Both the position numbers and the translations under genes were made by a program. Source: Pseudonocardia sp. T1-2H (GTDB taxonomy: Bacteria; Actinomycetota; Actinomycetes; Mycobacteriales; Pseudonocardiaceae). Taken from it: a DNA stretch of 64,000 nt. The notes under the pieces were generated by a model. The model saw only the letters and a list, made by a program, of their open reading frames with translations. It was not told where the DNA came from and made no database searches. The stretch is taken from contig NZ_JBBPCL010000001.1 in assembly GCF_038039215.1 (NCBI RefSeq), positions 5,518,001 through 5,582,000 of the forward strand, given 5' to 3'. Shown here piece by piece: positions 44,641 through 54,120 of the stretch (position 1 is the first letter of the stretch; each line of letters starts with the position of its first letter).

Positions 44641-46307
44641 GCGCGCTCGTCCCGGAAGGCCCGGGCCGCGGCGCGGGCGGCCCCGGCGCCGCGCGCCGAC
44701 CGGACACGTTCCGCGAGGCGCAGGCAGTCCAGCCGGGTGAACCGGGCGAGCTCGGCGTGCACCGCGGGCCGGGCCCGCGCGGCCGTCGACAGGCTGGTCG
44801 CGCCGAGCCCGACGAGGACGGCGGCGAGCAGCGGGTCCGCCGCCGCCTCCCCGCACACCCCGACCGGTCTCCCGGCTGCCCGGCCGGCCTCCCCGACCGC
44901 CGCGACGAGGTCCAGCAGCGCGGGCTGCCAGGGATCGAGCAGGTCGCCGAGGGCGCCCGACTGCCGGTCCGCCGCCATGACGTACTGGCCCAGGTCGTTC
45001 GTGCCGATGCTGACGAAGTCCACGACGTCCAGCAGCTCACGGGCCCGCAGCGCCGCCGCCGGGACCTCGATCATGACGCCGACCCGGGACAGCCCGAAGC
45101 CCCGCGCCCGGTCCGCGAACCGTGCGGCCTCCTCCGCCGTGGACACCATGGGCGCCATGACGTCGAGCTCGCGACCGGCCGCCTCCGCGGCGGCGGCCAG
45201 CGCGCGGAGCTGGTCGTCGAGCACCTCCGGGTGGGCCCGGGCCGTGCGCAGCCCGCGCACGCCCAGGGCCGGGTTCTCCTCCGGGCCGAGCGGGAGGAAG
45301 GGCAGCGGCTTGTCCGAACCGGCGTCCAGGGTGCGCACGACGACCCGGCGTTCCCCGAACGCCCGCAGCACCGCCGCGTAGGTCGCGGCCTGCTCGGCCT
45401 CGGTGGGCCGGTCCGCCCGCTTCGGGAACAGGAACTCGGTGCGGAAGAGCCCGACACCCTCGGTCGGGGTCATCGCGGCGAGCTCGGCGTCCGCCACGGT
45501 GCCGATGTTGCTCAGCAGCGCGACGGGGGTTCCGTCGGCGGTGTGTCCCGGCCCGGCGGCGGCCTCGGGCGCGGAGGTGGCCGGGACGGCCGCGGCCCCG
45601 GCGGGCGGGGCGAGCTGCACGGTGCCCGTCGTGCCGTCGAGCAGCACGAGGGTGCCTTCGGGGATCTGCGCGGACGCCGGGCAGCCGACGACCGCGGGGA
45701 TGCCGAGCGCCCGGGCCAGGATCGCGGTGTGGCTGGTCGGCCCGCCCTCCTCGGTGAGCAGGCCGACGACGTCGCCGCCCGGGAGGGACGCAGTGTCCGC
45801 CGGGGAGAGGTCTCGGGCCGCCATGACGACCGGGTACCCCGGCGCCGGGATCCCGGGCATGGTGAGCCCGGTGAGCTGCGCGACCGTCCGGGCGCCGATG
45901 TCCCGCAGGTCCGCGACCCGTTCGGCGAGGTAGCCGCCGACCGCCTCGAGCCGCCCGCAGAACTCCTCGACGGCCAGCGTCACGGCGTGCCCGGTGGGCG
46001 CGCCGGCCGCCAGGTGCCGCTCGGCCGCGTCCGCCAGGGCCGGGTCGAGGGCCATCGCCGCGGTGGTGGTCAGGACGTCCGCGGAGACCCCCTCGGCGTT
46101 CCGGGCGCGGCGCTCGAGGTCCGCGGCCACCGCGGTGAGGGCCTCACGGACGCGACGGGCCTCGGCCGCCGGATCGACCCCCGCCGGGTCGTCCGGGGAG
46201 GTCACGACGGGCGGGCCGAGCCGGACGAGCGGGGCGCGGACCGCGCCGGGGCTGACCCCGCGACCGGCCACGACGCGGGCGGCGACCGCGGTGATCGGGG
46301 CCGCCAT
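44637..46307 (-). CDS. ptsI: PTS enzyme I (phosphoenolpyruvate-protein phosphotransferase)
   Basis: 556 residues. Takes phosphate from PEP and passes it to HPr. The phosphorylated histidine is in LTEEGGPTSHTAILARALG near 195; the PEP-binding barrel shows VGLFRTEFLFPKRADRPTE, GVRGLRTARAHPEVLDDQLR, the metal ligands and the cysteine loop VGVCGEAAADPL near 505. ATG at 46307 shares one base with the HPr stop (TGATG). This appears to be the general enzyme I placed within a dedicated GlcNAc locus. Region 535-556 is Ala/Arg-rich. Confidence 0.94.
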   Translation of the reverse strand: MAAPITAVAARVVAGRGVSPGAVRAPLVRLGPPVVTSPDDPAGVDPAAEARRVREALTAVAADLERRARNAEGVSADVLTTTAAMALDPALADAAERHLAAGAPTGHAVTLAVEEFCGRLEAVGGYLAERVADLRDIGARTVAQLTGLTMPGIPAPGYPVVMAARDLSPADTASLPGGDVVGLLTEEGGPTSHTAILARALGIPAVVGCPASAQIPEGTLVLLDGTTGTVQLAPPAGAAAVPATSAPEAAAGPGHTADGTPVALLSNIGTVADAELAAMTPTEGVGLFRTEFLFPKRADRPTEAEQAATYAAVLRAFGERRVVVRTLDAGSDKPLPFLPLGPEENPALGVRGLRTARAHPEVLDDQLRALAAAAEAAGRELDVMAPMVSTAEEAARFADRARGFGLSRVGVMIEVPAAALRARELLDVVDFVSIGTNDLGQYVMAADRQSGALGDLLDPWQPALLDLVAAVGEAGRAAGRPVGVCGEAAADPLLAAVLVGLGATSLSTAARARPAVHAELARFTRLDCLRLAERVRSARGAGAARAAARAFRDERA

Positions 46308-46573
46308 CAGGCGTCGAGGTCGGTCGCCAGCAGGGCGGCGAGCGAGTCGAGCGCGCCGTCGGCACCCTCCCCCTCCGCCGCCAGGGTGACCTCCTGGCCG
46401 CACTCGACGCCCAGGGTCATCACCCCGAGGACGCTGGCCGCGTTCACCGGGTCCTTGCCCGCGACGGCGAGGGTGACCTGGACGGACGCCGCCGCGGCGG
46501 CCCTGGTGAACACGGCGGCCGGGCGGGCGTGCAGCCCGACCCGGGACGCGACGGTGACGGTGCGCGAGGGCAC
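46307..46573 (-). CDS. ptsH: PTS phosphocarrier protein HPr
   Basis: 88 residues. VGLHARPAAVFTRAA contains the active-site histidine at about 15 with its conserved arginine. The regulatory serine region reads NAASVLGVMTLG near 47-55, but no HPr kinase gene is seen here. It relays phosphate from enzyme I to the EIIA encoded divergently. The GTG at 46573 follows the EIIC gene by 24 bp with a GGAGG-like sequence (gaggagaa) before it. Confidence 0.92.
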   Translation of the reverse strand: MPSRTVTVASRVGLHARPAAVFTRAAAAASVQVTLAVAGKDPVNAASVLGVMTLGVECGQEVTLAAEGEGADGALDSLAALLATDLDA

Positions 46574-46597
46574 GGTGGTTCTCCTCGGGGGTGGGGG

Positions 46598-47899
<1,302 letters not shown>

Positions 47900-48137
47900 G
47901 GCAGGACTCTCCAGAGGGTGTGGGGAAAGGTTCCGGTAGTGCCTCGTCCGGCCCTCCCGAAGGGGAAGGACCGACTCTTGCCGCCGTGTGCGGTCACCGG
48001 TAGGGTCCGGTTATGACCACGTAGCTTGGTCTGTGCGAACGAGCCTGTCAACAACGGATTTCGGTGCAGTCGCACCGTCCGATCGGACCCGGACCGGCAA
48101 TCGCCGCGACACATTCCTCGCGGCCTGGGGAGGACAC
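47900..48137. promoter_or_regulatory. Divergent control region of the GlcNAc-PTS locus
   Basis: Contains an inverted pair GACCA (48015-48019) and TGGTC (48027-48031), the half-sites of the DasR element in everted order with a 7-bp gap, and GGTCA/TGACC half-sites around a TAGGGT box at 48001-48006. It likely drives both the EIIC-HPr-EI-nag operon and the EIIB-EIIA-HAD operon. Confidence 0.5.
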
Positions 48138-48368
48138 ATGGCCAAGGCGGACGACATCGTGGCGGGGCTCGGCGGCGCCGCGAACATCACCGAGCTGGAG
48201 GCCTGCATCACGCGGCTGCGCACCGAGGTCGAGGACCCGACCCTGGTCGACGAGGCCGCGCTGAAGCGGTGCGGCGCGCACGGCGTGCTCGTCGCCGGGC
48301 AGGTCGTCCAGGTCGTCGTCGGGCCGGAGGCGGATACCCTCGCGGACGACATCCGGGACATCCTGTGA
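48138..48368 (+). CDS. PTS EIIB, GlcNAc/glucose type
   Basis: 76 residues. ANITELEACITRLRTEVEDP carries the phosphorylated cysteine at about 23; DEAALKRCGAHGVL completes the EIIB fold. It accepts phosphate from the EIIA encoded next to it and transfers it to GlcNAc entering through EIIC. ATG at 48138 has GAGGA 4 nt upstream. Its stop overlaps the EIIA start (GTGA). EIIB and EIIA are transcribed opposite to EIIC. Confidence 0.93.
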   Translation: MAKADDIVAGLGGAANITELEACITRLRTEVEDPTLVDEAALKRCGAHGVLVAGQVVQVVVGPEADTLADDIRDIL

Positions 48369-48823
48369 GCCTCGAGGTGGTCTCCCCCGTCGCCGGCGAG
48401 GTCGTCGGCCTCGCCGCCGTCCCGGACCAGGTGTTCAGCGACGAGCTCGTGGGCGCCGGTACCGCCGTCGAACCGCCCGCGGCGGAGGGCCGGATCGAGG
48501 TCGTCGCCCCCGTGGCGGGCGCCCTCGTGAAGGTGCACCCGCACGCGTTCGTGGTGCTCGGCGCCGAGGGCGTCGGCGTGCTGGTCCACCTCGGCATCGA
48601 CACGGTCGAGCTGTTGGGCGAGGGGTTCGAGCTGCTACGCGCCGAGGGGGACACGGTCGAGCGGGGCACCCCGGTGGTCGCGTTCGACCCGGCCGCGGTG
48701 CGCCGGCGCGGGTTGTCCGCCGTCTGCCCCGTCGTCGTCCTGGACACCGCGCCCGGTGCGGTGACGGGCACGGTCGGGGCGCAGGTGCGGCCGGGCGACC
48801 CGTTGTTCACCTACGGCTCGTGA
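48365..48823 (+). CDS. PTS EIIA, glucose/GlcNAc (Crr) type
   Basis: 152 residues. A beta-rich Crr domain: SLEVVSPVAGEVVGLAAVPD at the N-terminus, IEVVAPVAGALVKVHPHAFV, and the phosphorylated histidine H75 in GVGVLVHLGIDTVEL. It receives phosphate from HPr; in actinobacteria, homologues may also sense carbon status, which is not testable here. The GTG start overlaps the EIIB stop and its own stop overlaps the HAD gene (GTGA), so three cistrons are translationally linked. Confidence 0.93.
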   Translation: MSLEVVSPVAGEVVGLAAVPDQVFSDELVGAGTAVEPPAAEGRIEVVAPVAGALVKVHPHAFVVLGAEGVGVLVHLGIDTVELLGEGFELLRAEGDTVERGTPVVAFDPAAVRRRGLSAVCPVVVLDTAPGAVTGTVGAQVRPGDPLFTYGS

Positions 48824-49503
48824 GCGGGCCTGCCATCCGGTGCGAGCCGGTGATCGCGCCGGGCTCACCCGTCCTGTTCGACATGGACGGCACCCTGGTG
48901 CTGAGCGAGCACGTCCATCGCCGGGTGTGGGAGCGGTTCTTCGCGGACTGGCGGATGGACGTGGACGAGGCGACCTACGCCCGGACGTACCTGGGGCGCC
49001 GGGCCGGGGACGTCCTGACCCAGGTCGACGGCCCGTGGCGGGGGACGGACGTGCGCGGCGTCCTGGCCGGCCTGGCCGCGCACTCGCACGAGCTGGCGGG
49101 CGAGGTCGAGGCCGTCGGCGGCGCCCGGGACCTGGTCCGCGAGCTGCACCGGCGCGGGCACCGGATCGCCGTCGTCACGAGCGCGGGCCGCGAGTGGGCG
49201 CGCCGGGTCCTGGGTGACGTGCTCGGCCTGGCCGACGCCCTCGAGCTGGTGGTCACCGCGGAGGACGTGTCGGTCGGCAAACCGTCCCCGGAGGGCTACC
49301 TGACCGCCTGCCGGCTGCTCGCCGTGGATCCGGCCTGCTGCGCGGCGGTGGAGGACTCGCCGTCGGGCGTGCAGGCACTGGCGGCGGCGGGGGTCGGGAC
49401 GATCATCGGGGTCACCACCTCGTCGCCCGCCGCGGCGCTGCGCGGCGCCGGGGCGGGGCTCACCGTCCCTGACCTGCGTCCCGAGGCGCTGCTGTACGGC
49501 TGA
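48820..49503 (+). CDS. HAD-superfamily phosphatase/phosphomutase-like hydrolase
   Basis: 227 residues. HAD motifs in order: VLFDMDGTLVLSEHVH (motif I, nucleophile D21), VVTSAG (motif II), the lysine in EDVSVGKPSPEGYL (motif III) and VEDSPSGVQALAAAG (motif IV), with a helical cap between I and II. The cap type and DMDGTL spacing match the beta-phosphoglucomutase/sugar-phosphatase branch. The operon position implies a sugar phosphate or GlcNAc-related substrate, possibly relieving phosphosugar stress. Start GTG at 48820 overlaps the EIIA stop. Confidence 0.88.
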   Translation: MSGPAIRCEPVIAPGSPVLFDMDGTLVLSEHVHRRVWERFFADWRMDVDEATYARTYLGRRAGDVLTQVDGPWRGTDVRGVLAGLAAHSHELAGEVEAVGGARDLVRELHRRGHRIAVVTSAGREWARRVLGDVLGLADALELVVTAEDVSVGKPSPEGYLTACRLLAVDPACCAAVEDSPSGVQALAAAGVGTIIGVTTSSPAAALRGAGAGLTVPDLRPEALLYG

Positions 49504-49581
49504 CCCGGCCGTCCGGCGGAAGGAAGACCGGCGGGGGCCCTGCGGGAAAAGGGCGCCACCCGGGCGGGCGGCCCCGCTCCG

Positions 49582-49587
49582 TAGGCT
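49582..49587 (+). promoter_or_regulatory. -10 box of leaderless maf
   Basis: TAGGCT ends 7 nt before the GTG at 49595. Confidence 0.55.
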
Positions 49588-49594
49588 CGCCGCC

Positions 49595-50221
49595 GTGCGT
49601 CTGGTGCTCGCCTCGGCCTCCCCCGCCCGCCTGTCCGTGCTCCGCGCCGCCGGGCTGGACCCCGCGGTGTCCGTCTCCGACGTCGACGAGGACGCGCTGC
49701 TCGCCGCCGTCCCGGACGCCACGGCCGCGGAGAAGGTCACCACCCTGGCCGGCGCGAAGGCCACCACCGTCGCCCGCCGGCTCGACGGTCCGGACGCGCT
49801 CGACTCGATCGTCATCGGGTGCGACTCGATGCTGCACATCGACGGCGAGCTCGTCGGCAAGCCGAAGGACGTCGACACGGCCCGCGACCGATGGCGGTCC
49901 ATGGCCGGGCGGAGCGGCGAGCTCGTGACCGGGCACGCGGTGCTGCGGGTGGTCGACGGCGAGATCGACCGGGCCGCGGAGGGGCACGCCGTCACCGTCG
50001 TGCGGTTCGGGACACCCACCGACGCCGAGCTGGAGGCGTACCTCGGGACCGGGGAGCCCCTCGCCGTCGCGGGCGCGTTCACCCTGGACGGGCTGGGCGG
50101 CTGGTTCGTCGACGGGATCGACGGGGACCCGTCGAACGTCATCGGGATCAGCCTGCCCCTGGTCCGGCGGCTGCTCGCGGGCGTCGGCGTCAGCCCGGTG
50201 GATCTCTGGGACCACCCCTGA
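49595..50221 (+). CDS. maf: Maf-family nucleoside-triphosphate pyrophosphatase
   Basis: 208 residues. [20 protein letters not shown] is the N-terminal Maf signature with the substrate-binding [26 protein letters not shown] carries the catalytic aspartate; [18 protein letters not shown] ends the fold. Maf proteins hydrolyse non-canonical or methylated nucleotides to protect nucleic acids and have been linked to septum control. Conserved order maf-sseA-sufE-accA3 matches mycobacteria. The leaderless GTG is chosen from the promoter spacing. Confidence 0.94.
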   Translation: MRLVLASASPARLSVLRAAGLDPAVSVSDVDEDALLAAVPDATAAEKVTTLAGAKATTVARRLDGPDALDSIVIGCDSMLHIDGELVGKPKDVDTARDRWRSMAGRSGELVTGHAVLRVVDGEIDRAAEGHAVTVVRFGTPTDAELEAYLGTGEPLAVAGAFTLDGLGGWFVDGIDGDPSNVIGISLPLVRRLLAGVGVSPVDLWDHP

Positions 50222-50249
50222 CCCGACGGCGAACGTCGGGCCCGCGTAC

Positions 50250-50255
50250 TACCCT
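50250..50255 (+). promoter_or_regulatory. -10 box of leaderless sseA
   Basis: TACCCT ends 7 nt before the ATG at 50263. Confidence 0.55.
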
Positions 50256-50262
50256 CGCGGCC

Positions 50263-51171
50263 ATGGCTGCACCGATCGACCAGGACCCGAAGTTCGCCGA
50301 GTACGCGCATCCCGAGCGCCTGGTGAGCACCTCCTGGCTCGCCGAGCACCTCGACGCACCCGATCTCGCCGTCGTGGAGTGCGACGAGGACGTCCTCCTC
50401 TACGACACGGGGCACATCCCGGGCGCGGTGAAGCTGGACTGGCACACCGAGCTCAACGACACGGTCACCCGGGACTACGTGGACCCCGAGAAGTTCGCGC
50501 TGCTCTGCGGGGAGCGGGGCATCGCCCGGGAGACCACCGTCGTCTTCTACGGGGACAAGAACAACTGGTGGGCCACCTACGCGCTGTGGGTGTTCCGGCT
50601 GTTCGGCCACCCGGACGTCCGGATCCTGGACGGCGGCCGCGCCAAGTGGATCGCCGAGGGCCGCGAGCTCACCACCGAGCCGCCGAAGCCGACACCCGTC
50701 GAGTACCCGATCGTCGAGCGGGACGACATCGCGATCCGGGCGTTCAAGGAGGACGTGATCGACCACCTCGAGCAGCTGAGGTCGGGGGCCGGGGCGCTGG
50801 TCGACGTCCGCTCGCCCGGTGAGTACTCGGGCGAACTGCTGCACATGCCGGACTACCCGCAGGAGGGGGCGGTCCGCGGCGGCCACATCCCCGGCGCCGC
50901 GAGCGTCCCGTGGGCCCGCGCGGCGAACGAGGACGGAACCTTCAAGTCCCGGGCCGAGCTGTCCGCGATCTACGAGGACGAGCAGGGCCTGTCGAAGGAC
51001 GAGCCGGTCGTCGCCTACTGCCGGATCGGCGAGCGCTCGAGCCACACCTGGTTCGTGCTGTCCTCTCTGCTCGGCTTCGAGAACGTCCGGAACTACGACG
51101 GCAGCTGGACCGAGTGGGGCAACTCCGTGCGGGTCCCGATCGTGCAGGGCTCGGAGCGAGGCGCGGCATGA
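50263..51171 (+). CDS. sseA: Sulfurtransferase (thiosulfate/3-mercaptopyruvate type)
   Basis: 302 residues with two rhodanese domains. The inactive first domain includes [18 protein letters not shown]; the second holds the active-site cysteine C253 in [20 protein letters not shown], after the [10 protein letters not shown] motif. The active loop CRIGERS is the thiosulfate:cyanide sulfurtransferase form. It hands persulfide sulfur to acceptors, possibly the SufE-like protein whose gene overlaps it by 4 bp (ATGA). The ATG at 50263 is backed by a -10 box 7 nt upstream. Confidence 0.94.
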   Translation: MAAPIDQDPKFAEYAHPERLVSTSWLAEHLDAPDLAVVECDEDVLLYDTGHIPGAVKLDWHTELNDTVTRDYVDPEKFALLCGERGIARETTVVFYGDKNNWWATYALWVFRLFGHPDVRILDGGRAKWIAEGRELTTEPPKPTPVEYPIVERDDIAIRAFKEDVIDHLEQLRSGAGALVDVRSPGEYSGELLHMPDYPQEGAVRGGHIPGAASVPWARAANEDGTFKSRAELSAIYEDEQGLSKDEPVVAYCRIGERSSHTWFVLSSLLGFENVRNYDGSWTEWGNSVRVPIVQGSERGAA

Positions 51172-51622
51172 GCGAGCCGTCGAGCGTGCGCGACCTGCCT
51201 TCCGAGCTGGCGGAGCTCGTCGAGGACTTCTCCGGCGTCGGCCCCAAGGACCGGCTCCAGCTCCTCCTCGAGCTTCTCCCGCGAGCTCCCCGCTGCCGGA
51301 GCGCTACGCGGACGCGGCGGACTCGATGGAGCAGGTGCACGAGTGCCAGTCGCCGCTGTTCCTCGCGGTCGAGGTGGAGCCGGAGGGAGACCGCACGGTC
51401 CGTCTCTTCTTCTCGGCCCCGCCCGAGGCCCCGACGACCCGGGGCTTCGCGTCGATCATGCACACCGGGCTGGACGGTGAGCCCGCCGCGGACGTCCTCG
51501 CCGTGCCGGACGACTTCTACACCGCGCTCGGCCTGGCCGAGGCCGTGAGCCCGCTGCGGCTGCGCGGGATGGCGGCGATGCTGTCCCGGATCAAGAAGCA
51601 GGTGCGGTCCGCGGTCGCCTGA
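51168..51622 (+). pseudogene. SufE-like cysteine desulfuration protein, frame disrupted
   Basis: The start [32 protein letters not shown] is in the sseA-coupled frame and the rest, [40 protein letters not shown] and [20 protein letters not shown], in another. HECQSP holds the sulfur-accepting cysteine of SufE. Between 51261 and 51303 the expected EFSRELPALPERY is scrambled by what looks like two separate small indels (an extra base after GAG, and two missing before CTGCCG). The protein would take sulfur from a desulfurase or SseA for iron-sulfur assembly. Real damage and sequence error cannot be told apart. Confidence 0.85.
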
Positions 51623-51721
51623 ACGAACCTCAAACCTTGGTCAAGAACGTTCCCTCGTGAGCCGGTCCGGTTCCATGCTGTGAGGCGTCTCATAGGAACG
51701 GCTCACCGGGGGGTGGTCGTA

Positions 51722-52651
51722 GTGGAGGTGTTCACCGCAGGGGACGCGTTGGCGGCTCAGGGAGACACCTGGGGGATCAGCGGGTCGACGTTCCTCGAGT
51801 TCTACGTGGTGCTGGCGGCGGCCGTGTGGATCGTGAGCAGCAGGGCCCGGCGCAGGCTCGCAGCCGGCGGCCCGGACCTGGTGACCGGCCTCGAGTCGCG
51901 CCCGCACGACGTCGCCTACCTCAACGGCGGGCCCGATCTCGCCGTGTACTCCGCACTCAGCGCGATGAAGCTGAGCGGCACGATCCGCAGCAGCGGCAAG
52001 GGCCAGGTGCAGTCGTCCGTGCGGTCGCCCGTCACGGACGACCTGGAGCGCGCGGTGGCGTTCACCGCGTCCGCCCCGACGCCCCGGCACCGGCTGCGGT
52101 ACCACGGCGTCGTCTCGACGGCGCTCGGCCGGATCGAGGACCGGCTGGTCCGCGAGGGCCTGCTGCTGTCCGAGGAGCAGCGCTCGGCAATCCGCCGGAC
52201 CGGCCTGTGGATGCTGGCGGTCGCGGTGCTCGGTCTGTTCCGGCTGCTGGCCGGGCTGGCCAACGCCCGGCCCGTCGGGTTCCTCGTGATCGTGCTGCTG
52301 GGGGTCGGCGTCGTCACCGTCGTCGAGCTGGTGCGGGCCCCGCAGCGCAGCCGCGCCGGGGACCGCGCGCTCGCGGAGCTGCGCACCCGGCACCACGGCC
52401 TGTCGCCCACGATGAAGCCGGACTGGGTCGCCTACGGTGCGGGGGCCGCGGCACTCGGCGTCGGGCTCTACGGCACGGGCGCGCTCTGGGCGTCGGACCC
52501 GGCGTTCGCGGACGAGTTGGCCGTGCAGAAGGCCGCGGCCGGCTCGGGCTGGAGCGGGGACGGCGGTTCCTCCTGGAGCAGCGGCGGCGATTCGGGCGGG
52601 AGTTCGGGCGGCGGTGGATGTGGTGGGGGTGGCGGTGGCTGCGGCGGCTGA
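51722..52651 (+). CDS. TIGR04222 membrane protein with Gly/Cys-rich C-terminal tail
   Basis: 309 residues from a GTG with a G6 ribosome site 8 nt upstream; a GTG at 51680 would add 14 residues. It begins QGDTWGISGSTFLEFYVVLA with a first membrane helix; GLWMLAVAVLGLFRLLAG and VGFLVIVLLGVGVVTVVEL form a hairpin in the middle; a last helix with a small-residue pattern lies near 250 (YGAGAAALGVGLYGTGAL). The C-terminal 40 residues are low-complexity Gly/Ser with two tryptophans (SGWSG, SSWSSGG) and end in a GGGGC/GGGGGGC/GG array. Such tails define part of this family. It directly precedes a DUF692 oxidase gene, so the cysteine tail is a plausible modification substrate. Confidence 0.86.
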   Translation: MEVFTAGDALAAQGDTWGISGSTFLEFYVVLAAAVWIVSSRARRRLAAGGPDLVTGLESRPHDVAYLNGGPDLAVYSALSAMKLSGTIRSSGKGQVQSSVRSPVTDDLERAVAFTASAPTPRHRLRYHGVVSTALGRIEDRLVREGLLLSEEQRSAIRRTGLWMLAVAVLGLFRLLAGLANARPVGFLVIVLLGVGVVTVVELVRAPQRSRAGDRALAELRTRHHGLSPTMKPDWVAYGAGAAALGVGLYGTGALWASDPAFADELAVQKAAAGSGWSGDGGSSWSSGGDSGGSSGGGGCGGGGGGCGG

Positions 52652-53528
52652 GCAGATCCCCGCGGCAGATTCCCGCGAGTCGGCACTGCCGGTCGCGCGA
52701 GTCGGCACCGGTGCCGTCGGCGTGACGGGCGTCGGCGTGGGCTGGCGGCCCGAGATCGCGGGCATCGTCGACGGCCTTCCCGGCCTCGGCTTCTGCGAGG
52801 TCATCGCCGAGTCGATCGCCCCCGCGGCTCCGTCCCGGGGGGTGACGGAGCTGCGGGGGCGCGGGGTCCCCGTGATCCCGCACGGGGTCCGCCTGGGCCT
52901 CGGCGACGCAGACGGGGTCCGGCCGCACCGGGTCGCGCACCTCGCGGCCTGCGCCGTCGCGGTCGAGGCGCCCCTGGTCAGCGAGCACGTCGCGTTTGTG
53001 CGGGGTGGCGGCCGGGAGGCCGGGCACCTACTGCCGGTGCCGCGCAGCCGCGAGGCACTGGACGTGCTCACCCGCAACATCCGGCGGGTGCAGGCGGAGC
53101 TGGACGTCCCGCTCGCGCTGGAGCCGATCGCCGCCCTGTTCGACTGGCCGGACGACGAGTTCGGCGAGCCGGACTTCCTCACCGAGCTGCTGGACCGGAG
53201 CGGCGCGCTGCTGCTCCTGGACGTCGCGAACCTGTACGCGAACGCGGTCAACCGCGGGCAGGACCCGTCGGCCGTCCTCGACCGGATGCCGCTCGACCGC
53301 GTGGCGTACGTGCACGTCGCGGGCGGGGCCGAGCACGACGGCCTCTACCACGACACCCACACCGACCCCGTGCCCGCGCCGGTCCTCCGCCTGCTCGACG
53401 AGCTGCGGGACCGCGCCCGGCCGCCCGCGGTGATGCTGGAACGGGACGGCCGGTACCCGCCGATGGCCGAGCTGCACGCCGAGCTGGACGCGATCGCGGA
53501 CAGCACCGGGTTCGCGCGGGTCACATGA
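52635..53528 (+). CDS. DUF692 / multinuclear non-heme iron oxidative enzyme (MNIO)
   Basis: About 297 residues from the GTG at 52635, overlapping the upstream gene by 17 bp; the core begins at GVGVGWRPEIAG and a GTG at 52722 is the shorter alternative. The TIM-barrel metal-ligand positions of the family are readable in order: EVIAES, VIPHGVRLGLG, LVSEHVAF, LALEPIA, LLLDVANLYANAVN, YVHVAGGAEHDGLYHDTH and VMLERDG. Characterised relatives (MbnB, TglH, ChrH) use two or three irons to modify cysteines of ribosomal peptides. A partner-like gene overlaps its stop by 4 bp. The natural candidate substrate is the Cys/Gly tail of the upstream membrane protein. Confidence 0.9.
   Translation: MAAAAEQIPAADSRESALPVARVGTGAVGVTGVGVGWRPEIAGIVDGLPGLGFCEVIAESIAPAAPSRGVTELRGRGVPVIPHGVRLGLGDADGVRPHRVAHLAACAVAVEAPLVSEHVAFVRGGGREAGHLLPVPRSREALDVLTRNIRRVQAELDVPLALEPIAALFDWPDDEFGEPDFLTELLDRSGALLLLDVANLYANAVNRGQDPSAVLDRMPLDRVAYVHVAGGAEHDGLYHDTHTDPVPAPVLRLLDELRDRARPPAVMLERDGRYPPMAELHAELDAIADSTGFARVT
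52675..52719 (+). repeat. 22-bp repeat, two units (array F)
   Basis: GCGAGTCGGCAC starts at 52675 and 52697, again 22 bp apart, 24 bp after the TIGR04222 stop. It lies in the region that would encode the N-terminus of the DUF692 protein if the upstream start is used, which favours the start at 52722. Confidence 0.75.
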
Positions 53529-53959
53529 ACCCCGGTCACCGCCGCACGGGCGATCTCGCGGCCCGGCAGGCCGCGCTCGTCGAGGCGCTCGTCGCGGGCG
53601 GTCCGGACCCCGCGGGCTTCGACGTGGCGCGGCTGGCCGCGACCCGGACGGCGTTGCTGCGCAAGCGGGCGGGCGAGACCGCGAAGCTGTGGCCGCTGCT
53701 GGCGGCGAGCCACGGGAACCGCTGGCAGGCGACCTTCGCGGCGCACGCGGCGGGGCGCGGAGGCGTCGGGGCCCTGCGGGACGGCTGGGACCTGGCGCGG
53801 GCGCTGCGCGCGGCCGGCACCCTGCCGGGATCCGCCGCGGACGAGCTCGCCGAGCGCGATGCCGGCTGGCGCTACGACGGCGCGAGCCCTCCCCGTCGAC
53901 GGCGGCGCGCCCGACTGAAGGCGCTCGCCGGCAACGCGCTCGGACGACTGCGCGGTTGA
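53525..53959 (+). CDS. Small helical protein next to DUF692, SCO6045-like
   Basis: 144 residues starting at an ATG overlapping the DUF692 stop (ATGA). It is helical and Ala/Arg-rich: GDLAARQAALVEALVAGG, ATRTALLRKRAGETAKLWPL, ASHGNRWQATFAAHAAGRG and GWDLARALRAAGTLPGSA, ending in a basic tail (PPRRRRRARLKALAGN). It resembles the C-terminal domain family named for Streptomyces SCO6045. MNIO enzymes commonly need a small partner protein (as MbnC for MbnB) to bring the substrate; this gene occupies that position, but no shared fold can be shown by eye. Confidence 0.75.
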   Translation: MNPGHRRTGDLAARQAALVEALVAGGPDPAGFDVARLAATRTALLRKRAGETAKLWPLLAASHGNRWQATFAAHAAGRGGVGALRDGWDLARALRAAGTLPGSAADELAERDAGWRYDGASPPRRRRRARLKALAGNALGRLRG

Positions 53960-54047
53960 ACCACGCGCACCCGGGGAAGTCGGATCCCGAACGATGAGTC
54001 AGCAAGGCCACACACCCGTGGTCTGCGGTCCCCGGTGGTCCAACTCC

Positions 54048-54053
54048 TACACT
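54048..54053 (+). promoter_or_regulatory. Candidate -10 box upstream of accA3
   Basis: TACACT, about 67 nt before the GTG at 54121. Unlike most genes here, accA3 has a normal leader with a ribosome site (GAGGAGAG). Confidence 0.4.
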
Positions 54054-54120
54054 CGCCGGTAACCGATGCGCCGGCGCAGCGTTCTCCTGCCGGCCTGCCC
54101 GTGACCGAGGAGAGAAGATC

